From Pseudanabaena galeata CCNP1313 (GTDB taxonomy: Bacteria > Cyanobacteriota > Cyanobacteriia > Pseudanabaenales > Pseudanabaenaceae), in the NCBI RefSeq assembly GCF_029910235.1, contig NZ_CP112874.1, positions 310,001 to 374,000 on the forward strand: a stretch of DNA of 64,000 bases. Direction: 5' to 3'. The notes under the pieces were generated by a model, which was not told where the DNA came from, ran no database searches, and was given only the letters and a program-made list of their open reading frames with translations. Shown in pieces: positions 35,922-43,650 of the stretch (position 1 is its first letter; each line of letters begins with the position of its first letter). The position numbers and the translations under genes were made by a program.

Positions 35922-35957
35922 AAAAATAAAGACTCGCTTTGCGAGTCTTTATTTTTT
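35922..35957 (+). terminator. Rho-independent terminator
   Basis: Stem AAAAAATAAAGACTCGC / GCGAGTCTTTATTTTTT with TT loop, 24 bp after the H1-like gene stop. The U-run and A-run make it usable in both directions. Confidence 0.9.
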
Positions 35958-35996
35958 GCTTGTGTTAGGCGTAATCATGCTTTAGAATAACCAACG

Positions 35997-36081
35997 GGAG
36001 AGATGGCAGAGTGGTCGAATGCGTTCGACTTGAAATCGAATGTTGTGAAAGCAACCGAGGGTTCGAATCCCTCTCTCTCCG
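35997..36081 (+). tRNA. tRNA-Ser (TGA)
   Basis: The acceptor stem GGAGAGA pairs with TCTCTCC (discriminator G). The D-arm is GCAGAGTGGTCGAATGC, the anticodon loop is CTTGAAA with TGA, a long variable arm follows (GTTGTGAAAGCAAC), and the T-loop is GGTTCGAATC. The long variable arm and TGA anticodon identify serine. A terminator (36091-36127) follows. Confidence 0.96.
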
Positions 36082-36090
36082 TAACTATAA

Positions 36091-36127
36091 AAAGAAGGGT
36101 TACCCATCGGGTAGCCCTTCTTTCTTG
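36091..36127 (+). terminator. Terminator after tRNA-Ser
   Basis: A 15-bp stem (AAAGAAGGGTTACCC with its complement, one G-U pair) around ATC, followed by T-rich sequence, 10 bp after the tRNA. Confidence 0.85.
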
Positions 36128-36166
36128 TTATACCAATTCACGATAGTCTAGCAACACTTTTGTGAA

Positions 36167-36282
36167 TTAACGTGAGTTCGATATTGCCATTTGCGGCGTG
36201 CTTCGCACGACGTAAATGGCGAAAAATGGTAAGAATCGTTTAGCGATTCTTACCATTTTTCGCTTTCGTAGAACTGACGTTA
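36167..36282 (-). repeat. Family B element, copy 2 (reverse)
   Basis: Reverse-oriented relative to copy 1: begins TTAACGTGAGTTCGA and ends AGAACTGACGTTAA. Both internal palindromes are kept with a few unpaired substitutions (GTTTAGC; ACGACGT), so this copy is older or less constrained. Confidence 0.8.
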
Positions 36283-36433
36283 AATAATCTCAGTTCGGGT
36301 TAATTTCAAACCACCTTCCTAGATAGGGTTAGCTGCGCGAACCCTATCTAGGAACCGAAACAGTAAAAGCCTCGCTTAGCGAGGCTTTTACTGTTTCGGC
36401 TCTTAAAATTTTGTAGCTTATCCCCAACTCACG

Positions 36434-36476
36434 TTATACCAATTAACGAAAGTGTTGCCACACTTTCGTTAATTAA
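36434..36476. repeat. Family G short palindrome
   Basis: TATACCAATTAACGAAAGTGTTGCC with a complementary CACACTTTCGTTAATT. Related sequences are at about 36129-36170 and 49101-49150. No coding content. Confidence 0.6.
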
Positions 36477-36537
36477 AAACCAAACCCAGTAAGAGCTTTA
36501 AAAACACAAAATGGCGTAGCCATTTTGCGTTTTGGTG

Positions 36538-37287
36538 TTAATAATCCTTTTCGATCTTTACCATCACTTTATCTTCTACGATTGGAAATATTACAGATGG
36601 TTCCTGTTCAGACTGTAACTTCGGCTGACTAGGGTTAGAAGCATGAATTTTTTTAGCATTACGCCAAGTGATAAATCTTTCTTTGAGCCAACGGAAGGCT
36701 GGTGGGGTGGCAAACCATAACACTACACCACTTAGAATGATAGAACTAATCCTCACAACTCCAGAGACTAAGGTCTCTAAAGGAATCAAAGTACCAGCAT
36801 AGTAGGCAACGCCTGTGGTCACTGCTCCCCAAACTAATGCACCTGTGGCATTAAAAAAGAGAAATCGGGAATAGGACATTCCTGATAAGCCCGCCATTGG
36901 TCCTGCAAAAATTCGCAAAATGGCAATGAATCGCCCAAAAAAGACGGCGCGATCAGCACTACCTCGAAATTTTTCGCGGGCGATCGCAATTTCATCACTG
37001 GGCATCCGAAATACTTTGCCAATTTTCTCTAATGCTGGTAAGCCACCCCAACGACCTAACCAGTATCCCGCACTGTCCCCTAAAATCGCTCCTGCAACTG
37101 TACAGAGCAGAACTAATGGATAACGCAACTCGCCATTGCCAGCTAAAAATCCACCAACTAGGGTGATCGTTTCGCCTGGCAAGGGGATACCTGCGTTCTC
37201 AAGCATGATGCCAAAGAAGACTAGCCAGTATCCATACTGCTGCGTCCATTCTTGAATAATTTCTAACGAAAAAAACTCAAAATGCAT
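36538..37287 (-). CDS. DedA family membrane protein
   Basis: A 249-residue protein of the DedA/VTT superfamily. It shows GYWLVFFGIMLENAGIPLPGETI near the start, GDSAGYWLGRWGG and FGRFIAILRIFAGPMAGLSGMSYSRFLFFN, where the conserved Arg and Gly-Pro elements sit. Four to five membrane segments are evident. DedA proteins help recycle undecaprenyl phosphate or act as lipid scramblases. The C-terminal 40 residues are charged and soluble. The stop codon is directly followed by a palindrome. Confidence 0.9.
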   Translation of the reverse strand: MHFEFFSLEIIQEWTQQYGYWLVFFGIMLENAGIPLPGETITLVGGFLAGNGELRYPLVLLCTVAGAILGDSAGYWLGRWGGLPALEKIGKVFRMPSDEIAIAREKFRGSADRAVFFGRFIAILRIFAGPMAGLSGMSYSRFLFFNATGALVWGAVTTGVAYYAGTLIPLETLVSGVVRISSIILSGVVLWFATPPAFRWLKERFITWRNAKKIHASNPSQPKLQSEQEPSVIFPIVEDKVMVKIEKDY

Positions 37288-37451
37288 GAGTTATGACTCA
37301 AAATTTGATGGGTTAAATTGTTTGTGAAAAATTGTTACTTTTTGTATCATTATAGGCGGTTATTGCGATCGCATACCAGTTGTTGATTATTTGTATCGCA
37401 GGACTATGCCGACAATGCAATCTTAATTAGGGAGACACGAGATTTGTCCTG

Positions 37452-37856
37452 CTATAGGTTAATAGAGATAGCGTTGACTGGACAAGCAGTAATGCATTGC
37501 TCACAGACCACACAGCGCGATCGCAGAAAGTTGAGTTGAAAGGTTTTTGGATCAAGGGTCAGGGCTTCAGTGGGGCAAACACCTGTACACAAGCCACAAT
37601 CAACACAGGTCGTATCGTCAATTACAATTTCGCGACCATGTAATGAAACCTCGATATCTTGCGATCGCATCCAGTCCATCGCTTCTTCAAGCTGGTCAAT
37701 ATCGCCCGATAGCTCCAGTACCATCTTGCCCATTTTGTTGGGGGCAACTTGGGCGCGGATGATATTGGCAGCAATATTAAAATCTTTGGCAAGCCGATAG
37801 GTGATCGGAATGCTGATTGCTCGCTTGGGAAAGGTAAGATTAACTCTTTTTTTCAT
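37452..37856 (-). CDS. NIL-domain ferredoxin (two 4Fe-4S)
   Basis: A 134-residue protein. Residues 1-75 form a NIL domain (ligand-binding; ITYRLAKDFNIAANIIRAQV, GKMVLELSGDIDQLEEAMDW). Residues 80-134 carry two 4Fe-4S motifs: CVDCGLCTGVCPTEAL and CVVCEQCITACPVNAI. This architecture is typical of a small, widely conserved cyanobacterial protein thought to act in electron transfer. Single gene, with its promoter toward 37900. Confidence 0.92.
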   Translation of the reverse strand: MKKRVNLTFPKRAISIPITYRLAKDFNIAANIIRAQVAPNKMGKMVLELSGDIDQLEEAMDWMRSQDIEVSLHGREIVIDDTTCVDCGLCTGVCPTEALTLDPKTFQLNFLRSRCVVCEQCITACPVNAISINL

Positions 37857-38425
37857 AGTTGGTGTTTTTGGAAGATTCCCGCCCTAATAAATCAGCAATA
37901 GATCACTTTGGATTTTGCCGTAGGCAAAATCCAAAGTCAAAAACCTTACTGAGATTGATTTTTGCTTTATAAATGCATTCATTATGCATCCATAGAGTGT
38001 TGTATTAATTATGAAACCAATTTTGATGTTTTTACCATCGAATCTTAATCCTGTAGCTGTTGCTAATCATGCTAGGAAAACCCCAAGCCCAAAAGTTAGT
38101 GGCGGCGCTTTGCGCCGCCACTAACTTTTGGGCTTGGGGTTTGATTTATAGCTGTCGCCTTTTTTGACCCAAATAGTGTGAGGCGGCGCGAAGCGCCGCC
38201 TCACACTATTTGGGTTTTGATTTGTCCTGTTTTTGAAAGCCCGTCGTTGGCGAGCTTTCAAAAAAAAGGATTTGGGTGTTTCCAGCGCCGAAGGCGCTGG
38301 AAACACCCAAATCCTTTTCATAATGAGAATTGCTGTGTTTTTAATAATAAAAAGTCAAACAGGACAAAAGCTGATAGACTTACGAAGACTTTTTTGCTTG
38401 CTGAAATGGACTGGCAGATAGGAAT
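37857..38425. repeat. Gene-free repeat cluster
   Basis: Holds a 15-bp palindrome at 37905-37937, a family E-type 31-bp perfect palindrome (arms 38078-38108 and 38112-38142), a 23-bp perfect one (38167-38189, 38193-38215) and a family D element in reverse (about 38234-38331). The last has 26-bp arms 38264-38289 and 38293-38318 and ends CATAATGAGAATT. No gene is supported. Confidence 0.8.
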
Positions 38426-39814
38426 ATGGGCAAAATATTTATTTCCGCAGGTCACGGTAGTTTTGAAGGCTCATTTCGCGATCTAAGCGAGATGACAGGT
38501 GGAACGACGGAAACTGCTGAATTAGTCGCTACAAGAGACTTGGTAATTGCCGAGCTGAGATCGCGTGGGATTACGATCGCCATACCTAGCGACGATCTGA
38601 ATTTAGCTGAGGCGATCGCATGGATTAATACAAGGTCAGATCAGCAAGATGTGGCTTTATCGTTGCAACTAAATATTGCCAATGCTCCTGAATTACGTGG
38701 CACAACCGCCTATTACATTACCAATAATGCACTGCGTAAAAGACAAGCAGAAATACTCACCAATGCCTTAACTAAGCGTGTACCTGAAATCACCAATCGT
38801 GGCGCAAAGGCCGATACGATCGCTAGTATTGGCAGTTTAAGTTTTTGCCGCCAAATTTCAGTGCCTTCTATTTTGCTGGAATTAGTTTTTTCTAATAGTT
38901 CGCAAGATCGGCTGCTGATGCAAACAAGAAGGCGTGACTATGCGATCGGTATTGCCGATGGTTTGCAAGCATGGATTAATGAAACTGCCACCACAATTCC
39001 TGTATATACACCAGCCAATCGCCCAACTAATCTACAACCGATAACTTATCCAGAGATTAATATCAATCTCAATGGGCAGAGTTATGCCGAAAAAGGGATT
39101 CTTGTATCGGGAAATGTATTTGTACCTGCGGATTTAGTCGATCGCCTTGGCTTTGAGCTTAATCAGATTCCGCTCAATTGTCGGTTGCGTTATCAAAGTA
39201 TTGTCTATGTACAGGCGATCGCCTTACGTGAGTTAAATACTTCTGTTTCTTGGGATAGCACAACCCGCACACTTCATTTGAAAACAATTTTCAAAGTTTT
39301 TACGGGGCAAATCGCTCAGATCATGGGTGTGGGTAATGCTTCGGAAGTGCAGTTACTGATGTTTTTGAAAAACAATAATGAATCTGCTCTGACGAACTAT
39401 GGCGATCTTCCCCATTTATATCGTGAAGAAGCGGAGATTGAAGGGGTAAACCACGATATTGCTTTTTGTCAAATGTGTATTGAAACTAGCTTCTTGAGAT
39501 TTGGGAAAGGTATAGAGCCTGAGCAAAATAATTTTGCTAGTTTAGGAGCCGTAGCTAGTTCGGCAGCAAAAGCATCGGGTGCAAGTTTTGAGGATCAGCG
39601 AACAGGTGTAAGAGCGCATATTCAACATCTCAAGGCTTATGCCAGCAATGCTCCGCTATTTCAACCTGTAGTTGCGCCCAGATTCCATTTAGTTGCGCGA
39701 GGTATTGCCCCAGTTTTAAGTCAACTAACAGGACGATGGGCGATCGATCCTCTCTACGATCGCAAAATCCTCGCTCTCATCCGCCGCCTTTACGAATCCG
39801 CAGGTATTTTCTAG
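38426..39814 (+). CDS. Amidase_3-like/glucosaminidase-like cell-wall protein, zinc site altered
   Basis: A 462-residue protein with an AGGAAT ribosome site and no signal peptide. Residues 1-185 resemble N-acetylmuramoyl-L-alanine amidase (Amidase_3): ISAGHGSFEG with H10, E29 in TTETAEL and a final LLELVFSN. The usual SIHxN motif is LSLQLN with Q81, so a zinc-binding His is missing. Residues 210-295 form a stalk (copper amine oxidase N-like) domain. Residues 310-462 resemble glucosaminidase (CQMCIETSFLRFG, QNNFASLGA). The amidase part may be inactive; the glycosidase part could cleave peptidoglycan if exported. Confidence 0.75.
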   Translation: MGKIFISAGHGSFEGSFRDLSEMTGGTTETAELVATRDLVIAELRSRGITIAIPSDDLNLAEAIAWINTRSDQQDVALSLQLNIANAPELRGTTAYYITNNALRKRQAEILTNALTKRVPEITNRGAKADTIASIGSLSFCRQISVPSILLELVFSNSSQDRLLMQTRRRDYAIGIADGLQAWINETATTIPVYTPANRPTNLQPITYPEININLNGQSYAEKGILVSGNVFVPADLVDRLGFELNQIPLNCRLRYQSIVYVQAIALRELNTSVSWDSTTRTLHLKTIFKVFTGQIAQIMGVGNASEVQLLMFLKNNNESALTNYGDLPHLYREEAEIEGVNHDIAFCQMCIETSFLRFGKGIEPEQNNFASLGAVASSAAKASGASFEDQRTGVRAHIQHLKAYASNAPLFQPVVAPRFHLVARGIAPVLSQLTGRWAIDPLYDRKILALIRRLYESAGIF

Positions 39815-39862
39815 ACTCAATTAATACAAGCTAAAATTAGTAAATTCATATACGTTGTATAA

Positions 39863-40093
39863 GTGAGCAAAAAAGAAAAACTACTTAACAAAGCCAAACA
39901 AAATCCTAAAGGATTGCGTTTTAGTGAATTTGAATCTTTACTGGAGATTTGTGGTTGGATTTGCGATCATCAAACGGGAAGTCATCGTATTTGGTACTCT
40001 CCTGAGAAAGTCCGTTTATCAATTCAGCCCACAAAAAACAACGAAGCCAAAGAATACCAAGTTAAACAATTTCTAGCTTTGCAGGAGAAATGA
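39863..40093 (+). CDS. hicA: HicA-type toxin (mRNA interferase)
   Basis: A 76-residue protein starting at GTG. The dsRBD-like fold (LRFSEFESLLEICGWI, then GSHRIWYSPEKVRLSIQPTKN) contains the HicA catalytic His in GSHR. HicA proteins cleave mRNA and are blocked by HicB. It lies 1 bp before hicB on the same strand, the classical order. Confidence 0.85.
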   Translation: MSKKEKLLNKAKQNPKGLRFSEFESLLEICGWICDHQTGSHRIWYSPEKVRLSIQPTKNNEAKEYQVKQFLALQEK

Positions 40094-40094
40094 A

Positions 40095-40415
40095 ATGAGC
40101 CAAATCGCTAAAAATGTTTTTGATGGGTTTAGTATCAAAATTTTCCGAGATGAAGATGGTGATTGGATAGCACATTTTATTGAAATGCCAAATGTTTCTG
40201 CATTTGCAGATACTCCTCATGAGGCTCTAGATGAACTAGAAATTGCATGGAACGGCGTTAAAGAAAGTTATCAAAAGCATGGTGAAGATATTCCTACTAA
40301 GATTTCTCAAATGTCTTTACAAAATTTAGTTGAGACTAAAAATACAGTCGAGAATACAGAAAAAGAATATTTTGATATTCCCAAGGAAAAGATTACTGTT
40401 GCGGCTAACGTATGA
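40095..40415 (+). CDS. hicB: HicB-type antitoxin
   Basis: A 106-residue protein with AGGAG upstream. Its partial RNase H-like HicB fold is visible (FSIKIFRDEDGDWIAHFIEMPNVSAFADTPHEALDELE). The C-terminal third has no obvious HTH or AbrB motif, so autoregulation is uncertain. It overlaps the Uma2 gene by 4 bp. Confidence 0.85.
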   Translation: MSQIAKNVFDGFSIKIFRDEDGDWIAHFIEMPNVSAFADTPHEALDELEIAWNGVKESYQKHGEDIPTKISQMSLQNLVETKNTVENTEKEYFDIPKEKITVAANV

Positions 40416-41053
40416 ATGTTCAATTAGCTTTACGTCAGTTAGAGATTCCCGAAGGGCAAAGATTGCGCTTGCATGATCTTAGTTGGCAAGAATTTGAAGC
40501 AATTTTGGGAGAGATGGGTGAACACCGTGCTTCTCGGATCGCTTATTTTGATGGGATATTAGAGGTGCGAAGGCCTTTACCAGAACATGAAGTTGACAAG
40601 GAACTGATTGGGGATATCGTCAAACTAATTTTAGATACTTTTGGGATGGAGTTTGAATGCTTTGGCTCAACGACATTTAAACGTCAGGAGAGGAAAAGCG
40701 GTATTGAACCAGATACTTGTTTTTATATTGCTAATCATCACAGGATGGTTGGGAAACGGAGGCTCAATCTCGCTATCGATCCACCACCTGATTTATCTAT
40801 AGAAATAGATGTCACTTCATTTACTCAACTAAAAGCTTATGAAGCTTTACAGGTTCGTGAGTTATGGTGCTACAGCGATCGCCAATTATCAATTTACATT
40901 TTGCAAGGCGATCGCTATATTCAGACAGAAATTAGCCCTACCTTCCCAAATCTAAAAATTACCGAAGCAATCCCCAACTTTGTAGCGATCTCCATCAATC
41001 AAGGTAGAAGCGCCGCTATGAGAGCTTGTCGTCAATGGCTTTCTGAAGAATGA
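40412..41053 (+). CDS. Uma2 family putative restriction endonuclease
   Basis: A 213-residue protein. It has the Uma2 PD-(D/E)XK pattern: DGILEVRRPLPEHE, KSGIEPDTCFYI, PPPDLSIEIDVTS (the D and E-x-D of the active site) and QVRELWCYSDRQLSIY. Uma2 proteins are highly multiplied in cyanobacteria and their function is unknown. It is translationally coupled to hicB (ATGA). Its stop overlaps the sdhB end on the other strand by 22 bp. Confidence 0.85.
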   Translation: MNVQLALRQLEIPEGQRLRLHDLSWQEFEAILGEMGEHRASRIAYFDGILEVRRPLPEHEVDKELIGDIVKLILDTFGMEFECFGSTTFKRQERKSGIEPDTCFYIANHHRMVGKRRLNLAIDPPPDLSIEIDVTSFTQLKAYEALQVRELWCYSDRQLSIYILQGDRYIQTEISPTFPNLKITEAIPNFVAISINQGRSAAMRACRQWLSEE

Positions 41054-42024
41054 TCGCTTTTCGCAGAAGCGATCGCCTCAATCAATGCTTTAGCTTCGAC
41101 TGCTCCTTCTGATTTTTGAAATTGCCAAGGATAGGGCATTTTACCGCTTAAAATCATACGAATGCCGAGGGGGAAAATGCTGAGTAATCCTTTTAAATCT
41201 CGGAAGTTATCGCCAACAACCCGCACCCCAAATTTACTTTCATCGATCCAACCGTCTTCTTTGACTAGCTCGACCATTGTATGACGATGACGCTGAGCAG
41301 TGGATTCTGGTAGATCGGTATTAGCGAGGATCTCATGTTTGATTTGGGAAATTCGATCTAAGGGTTGCACTTCCACTGGACAGACTTCATTGCAGTTATA
41401 GCAGCGCGTGCAGTCCCAGACAAAACCTGATTCATTATATTTTGCGACTCTCTCCTCTGTCTGATCATCGCGGTTGTCTGCCATGACTCGATATGCCTTT
41501 GCTAAAGCATGAGGTCCCACAAAGCGATCGCTTACAGCCGCAACATTACATTCAGAATAGCAAGAACCACAGAGAATACAATTAGCAGCAGCTTGGAGTT
41601 TGGCACGTTGCGAGGGAGTTTGCAGAAATTCTGTTTTACTGATTTGTCGTGATGCAGTGGAGACATAGGGATCGACTTTGTGAAGGTTATCCCAAAATTT
41701 AGTCATGTCTACGATTAAGTCTTTAATTACAGGCAGATTTTGCATTGGCTCAATTACCAGTTCTGAATCATGCTCTCCCATCACTTCACTGATATGCTTC
41801 TGACAAGCTAAGCCCGATCGCCCATTAATTCGCATTGAGCAAGATCCACAAATAGCATTACGACAATTACGCCGAAAACTAACGGAGCCATCCTGTTCGC
41901 TCTGAATCTTGATTAATGCATCTAATACTGTTGTGCGATCAGGATCGGCTTCGATTTGAAAAGTCTGATAGGTGGGTTCGCTAGTGCGCGATGTTTGGCG
42001 GCGAAGCTTGACGGTAATATTCAT
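41032..42024 (-). CDS. sdhB: Succinate dehydrogenase/fumarate reductase iron-sulfur subunit
   Basis: About 330 residues from the ATG at 42024; an upstream in-frame ATG at 42093 would add 23 residues not typical of the family. It has a 2Fe-2S domain (CRNAICGSCSMRINGRSGLAC), a 4Fe-4S motif (CILCGSCYSEC) and a final CTRCYNCNEVCPVEV cluster region. It passes electrons from succinate oxidation to quinones in thylakoid or plasma membrane. No sdhA is adjacent, as in other cyanobacteria. Its tail overlaps the Uma2 stop region. Confidence 0.92.
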   Translation of the reverse strand: MNITVKLRRQTSRTSEPTYQTFQIEADPDRTTVLDALIKIQSEQDGSVSFRRNCRNAICGSCSMRINGRSGLACQKHISEVMGEHDSELVIEPMQNLPVIKDLIVDMTKFWDNLHKVDPYVSTASRQISKTEFLQTPSQRAKLQAAANCILCGSCYSECNVAAVSDRFVGPHALAKAYRVMADNRDDQTEERVAKYNESGFVWDCTRCYNCNEVCPVEVQPLDRISQIKHEILANTDLPESTAQRHRHTMVELVKEDGWIDESKFGVRVVGDNFRDLKGLLSIFPLGIRMILSGKMPYPWQFQKSEGAVEAKALIEAIASAKSDHSSESH

Positions 42025-42125
42025 GGGTGATATTGGCGATCGGGCTTGGGGCATCAAGTCTAACTTTAACTCAATGTTTGGTTGATGGGGCAAATGATTT
42101 ACAGCGCAAAGCGCTATAAATCATT

Positions 42126-42228
42126 TAGGACTTACGCAAAATAGACGTAAAACAGCCAAAAGTAGGGGCAATTCATGAATTGCCCCTACGCTAGAATCAG
42201 GATTTCAAATCATTTTGTGTAAGTACTA
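42126..42228. repeat. Family C miniature element
   Basis: Left end TAGGACTTACGCA, right end GTGTAAGTACTA, with the central palindrome GGGCAATTCATGAATTGCCC. It matches bases 52-144 in plan and much of the sequence. It sits between sdhB and csp41b, flanked by palindromes at about 42091-42125 (AAATGATTTACAGCGC arms) and 42229-42268. Confidence 0.8.
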
Positions 42229-42274
42229 TGATTTATCGGAAGTATGCGGCGCATACTTCCGATAAATCACAAAA

Positions 42275-43216
42275 CTATTTCAAGATTTGGTCATCTGTGG
42301 AGAAATCAATATCGGCGTGCTGACGATTGGAAGGAATATAGTCATACTCAAACGATGTTTTCAAGCCAGACAAGAGATCATACTTAGGATTCCAGTTTAG
42401 ATCTTGCTGGGCTTTGGTGACGGTCGCAAAGAAATGCTGCAAGCGGAAGGGGAAAGCTTTCTTTTTGCCAAAGTCAAAATCTTTGGGATTGTAATAAACA
42501 AAGTTAAGTTGACTCGGATCTTTACCTGCGGCGATCGCGCATTGTTTAGCAAGTCCGATAAAAGTCACATAGCGGGTATCGGAAATATTGTATATTTCGC
42601 CGATCGCCTTTTGATTATCCAAAACTGCTGCCATCGCCGAAGCGAGATCTTCGACATGACCAAGTTGAGTAATAAACTTGCCATTAGCAGGGATCGGCAT
42701 TGGACGATCGCGGACAATTCGATCAAAAAACCAAGCTTCCACATCGTTATAGTTTTGTGGTCCATATATATAAGTAGGACGAATGGAAGTATAGGGGAAT
42801 CCTGATTCAGCGCGTACCTTTTGCAAATATGCTTCGGTGTCTAACTTGCCCTTATGTCGGCTTTTCGGATCAGTGGCATCGGCTTCGTGATAGGGCAGAA
42901 TATCGCTATCGAGATATACACCTGCGGAACTCATGTACACAAAGTGCTGAAGGCGATCGCGAAAGATTTCTACAAGGGGCTGGGTGTCACTTAGTTCCCG
43001 ACCATTGTTATCAAAAATCGCATCAAAGGATTCACCACCAAGCTTGTCTTGTAATTGCTGTGAATCAGTGCGATCGCCGATAATTGTTCGTAGTCCTGCA
43101 ACGGGTGAGGGCTTTTTACCGCGATTAAATAGAGTTACTTCATGTCCTTGGGACACCAACAATTTGACTAGCGACACACCGATAAATCTTGTGCCGCCCA
43201 TTACTAAAATTTTCAT
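42275..43216 (-). CDS. CSP41b-like NAD-dependent epimerase/RNA-binding protein
   Basis: About 313 residues from the ATG at 43216. The Rossmann start MKILVMGGTRFIGVSLVKLL is followed by FDAIFDNNGREL, YMSSAGVYL, PKSRHKGKLDTE, IRPTYIYGPQNYN, QLGHVEDLA and FDFGKKKAFPFRLQHFF. These match the chloroplast stem-loop binding protein CSP41b closely, which stabilises plastid RNAs and arose from a cyanobacterial SDR. The catalytic Tyr/Lys of active epimerases is altered. The cyanobacterial function is unclear. Confidence 0.88.
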   Translation of the reverse strand: MKILVMGGTRFIGVSLVKLLVSQGHEVTLFNRGKKPSPVAGLRTIIGDRTDSQQLQDKLGGESFDAIFDNNGRELSDTQPLVEIFRDRLQHFVYMSSAGVYLDSDILPYHEADATDPKSRHKGKLDTEAYLQKVRAESGFPYTSIRPTYIYGPQNYNDVEAWFFDRIVRDRPMPIPANGKFITQLGHVEDLASAMAAVLDNQKAIGEIYNISDTRYVTFIGLAKQCAIAAGKDPSQLNFVYYNPKDFDFGKKKAFPFRLQHFFATVTKAQQDLNWNPKYDLLSGLKTSFEYDYIPSNRQHADIDFSTDDQILK

Positions 43217-43332
43217 TTTTAACTGATTCTCATTACATTTCCTAAACACAGAATATATCGTTTTGCGCTGTCCCTAGATCAATGGAGTTATAATATAAAC
43301 GATGTTTTCCTAAGGCAGATGGGGCAAAAATT

Positions 43333-43572
43333 ATGGTTACCCAATATCAAATCCGTCTGTTTCGCAATGGACATAACCAAGCTCTGAATATTCCCCAAGC
43401 ATTTGCTATGTCTAGTAATAATGTGATTATTCGCAAAGAAGGAGAAAGACTAATTATTGAACCCTATAAGAAAAAATCTTTATTAGATTTATTACCAACA
43501 CTTGACGATATTGATGAAGAATTTCCCGATATTGATCAAGATTTACTTCCACTTGATGATATTCAATTTTAG
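43333..43572 (+). CDS. Orphan AbrB/VapB-type antitoxin
   Basis: A 79-residue protein. The N-terminal swapped-hairpin DNA-binding fold reads QIRLFRNGHNQALNIPQAFAM, then NNVIIRKEGERLIIEP, as in VapB antitoxins. The acidic tail (DDIDEEFPDIDQDLLP) normally binds a VapC toxin. No PIN-domain gene follows; the next gene is a cell-wall amidase 78 bp away. Either the toxin was lost or this acts as a simple regulator. Confidence 0.75.
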   Translation: MVTQYQIRLFRNGHNQALNIPQAFAMSSNNVIIRKEGERLIIEPYKKKSLLDLLPTLDDIDEEFPDIDQDLLPLDDIQF

Positions 43573-43650
43573 TTATGACTTATTTTAAAAACCTCCATAG
43601 AGATAATATTAGTAATGATTTACTGCATCACTAATTAAGTAGTAGGAATT

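Larger units (their letters stand above)
36082..36537. repeat. Gene-free stretch of stacked repeats
   Basis: After the tRNA terminator it holds a family G-like palindrome overlapping the start of a reversed family B element (36167-36282). Next come palindromes near 36316-36350 (CCTAGATAGGGTT) and 36360-36400 (CAGTAAAAGCCTCGC arms), another family G copy (36434-36476) and a palindrome next to the dedA stop (about 36497-36536). No gene is supported. Confidence 0.7.

Noticed and set aside
38121-38421. Overlapping frames on both strands before the amidase gene
   Set aside because: They are composed of stacked palindromes (family E and D); the translations mirror each other.
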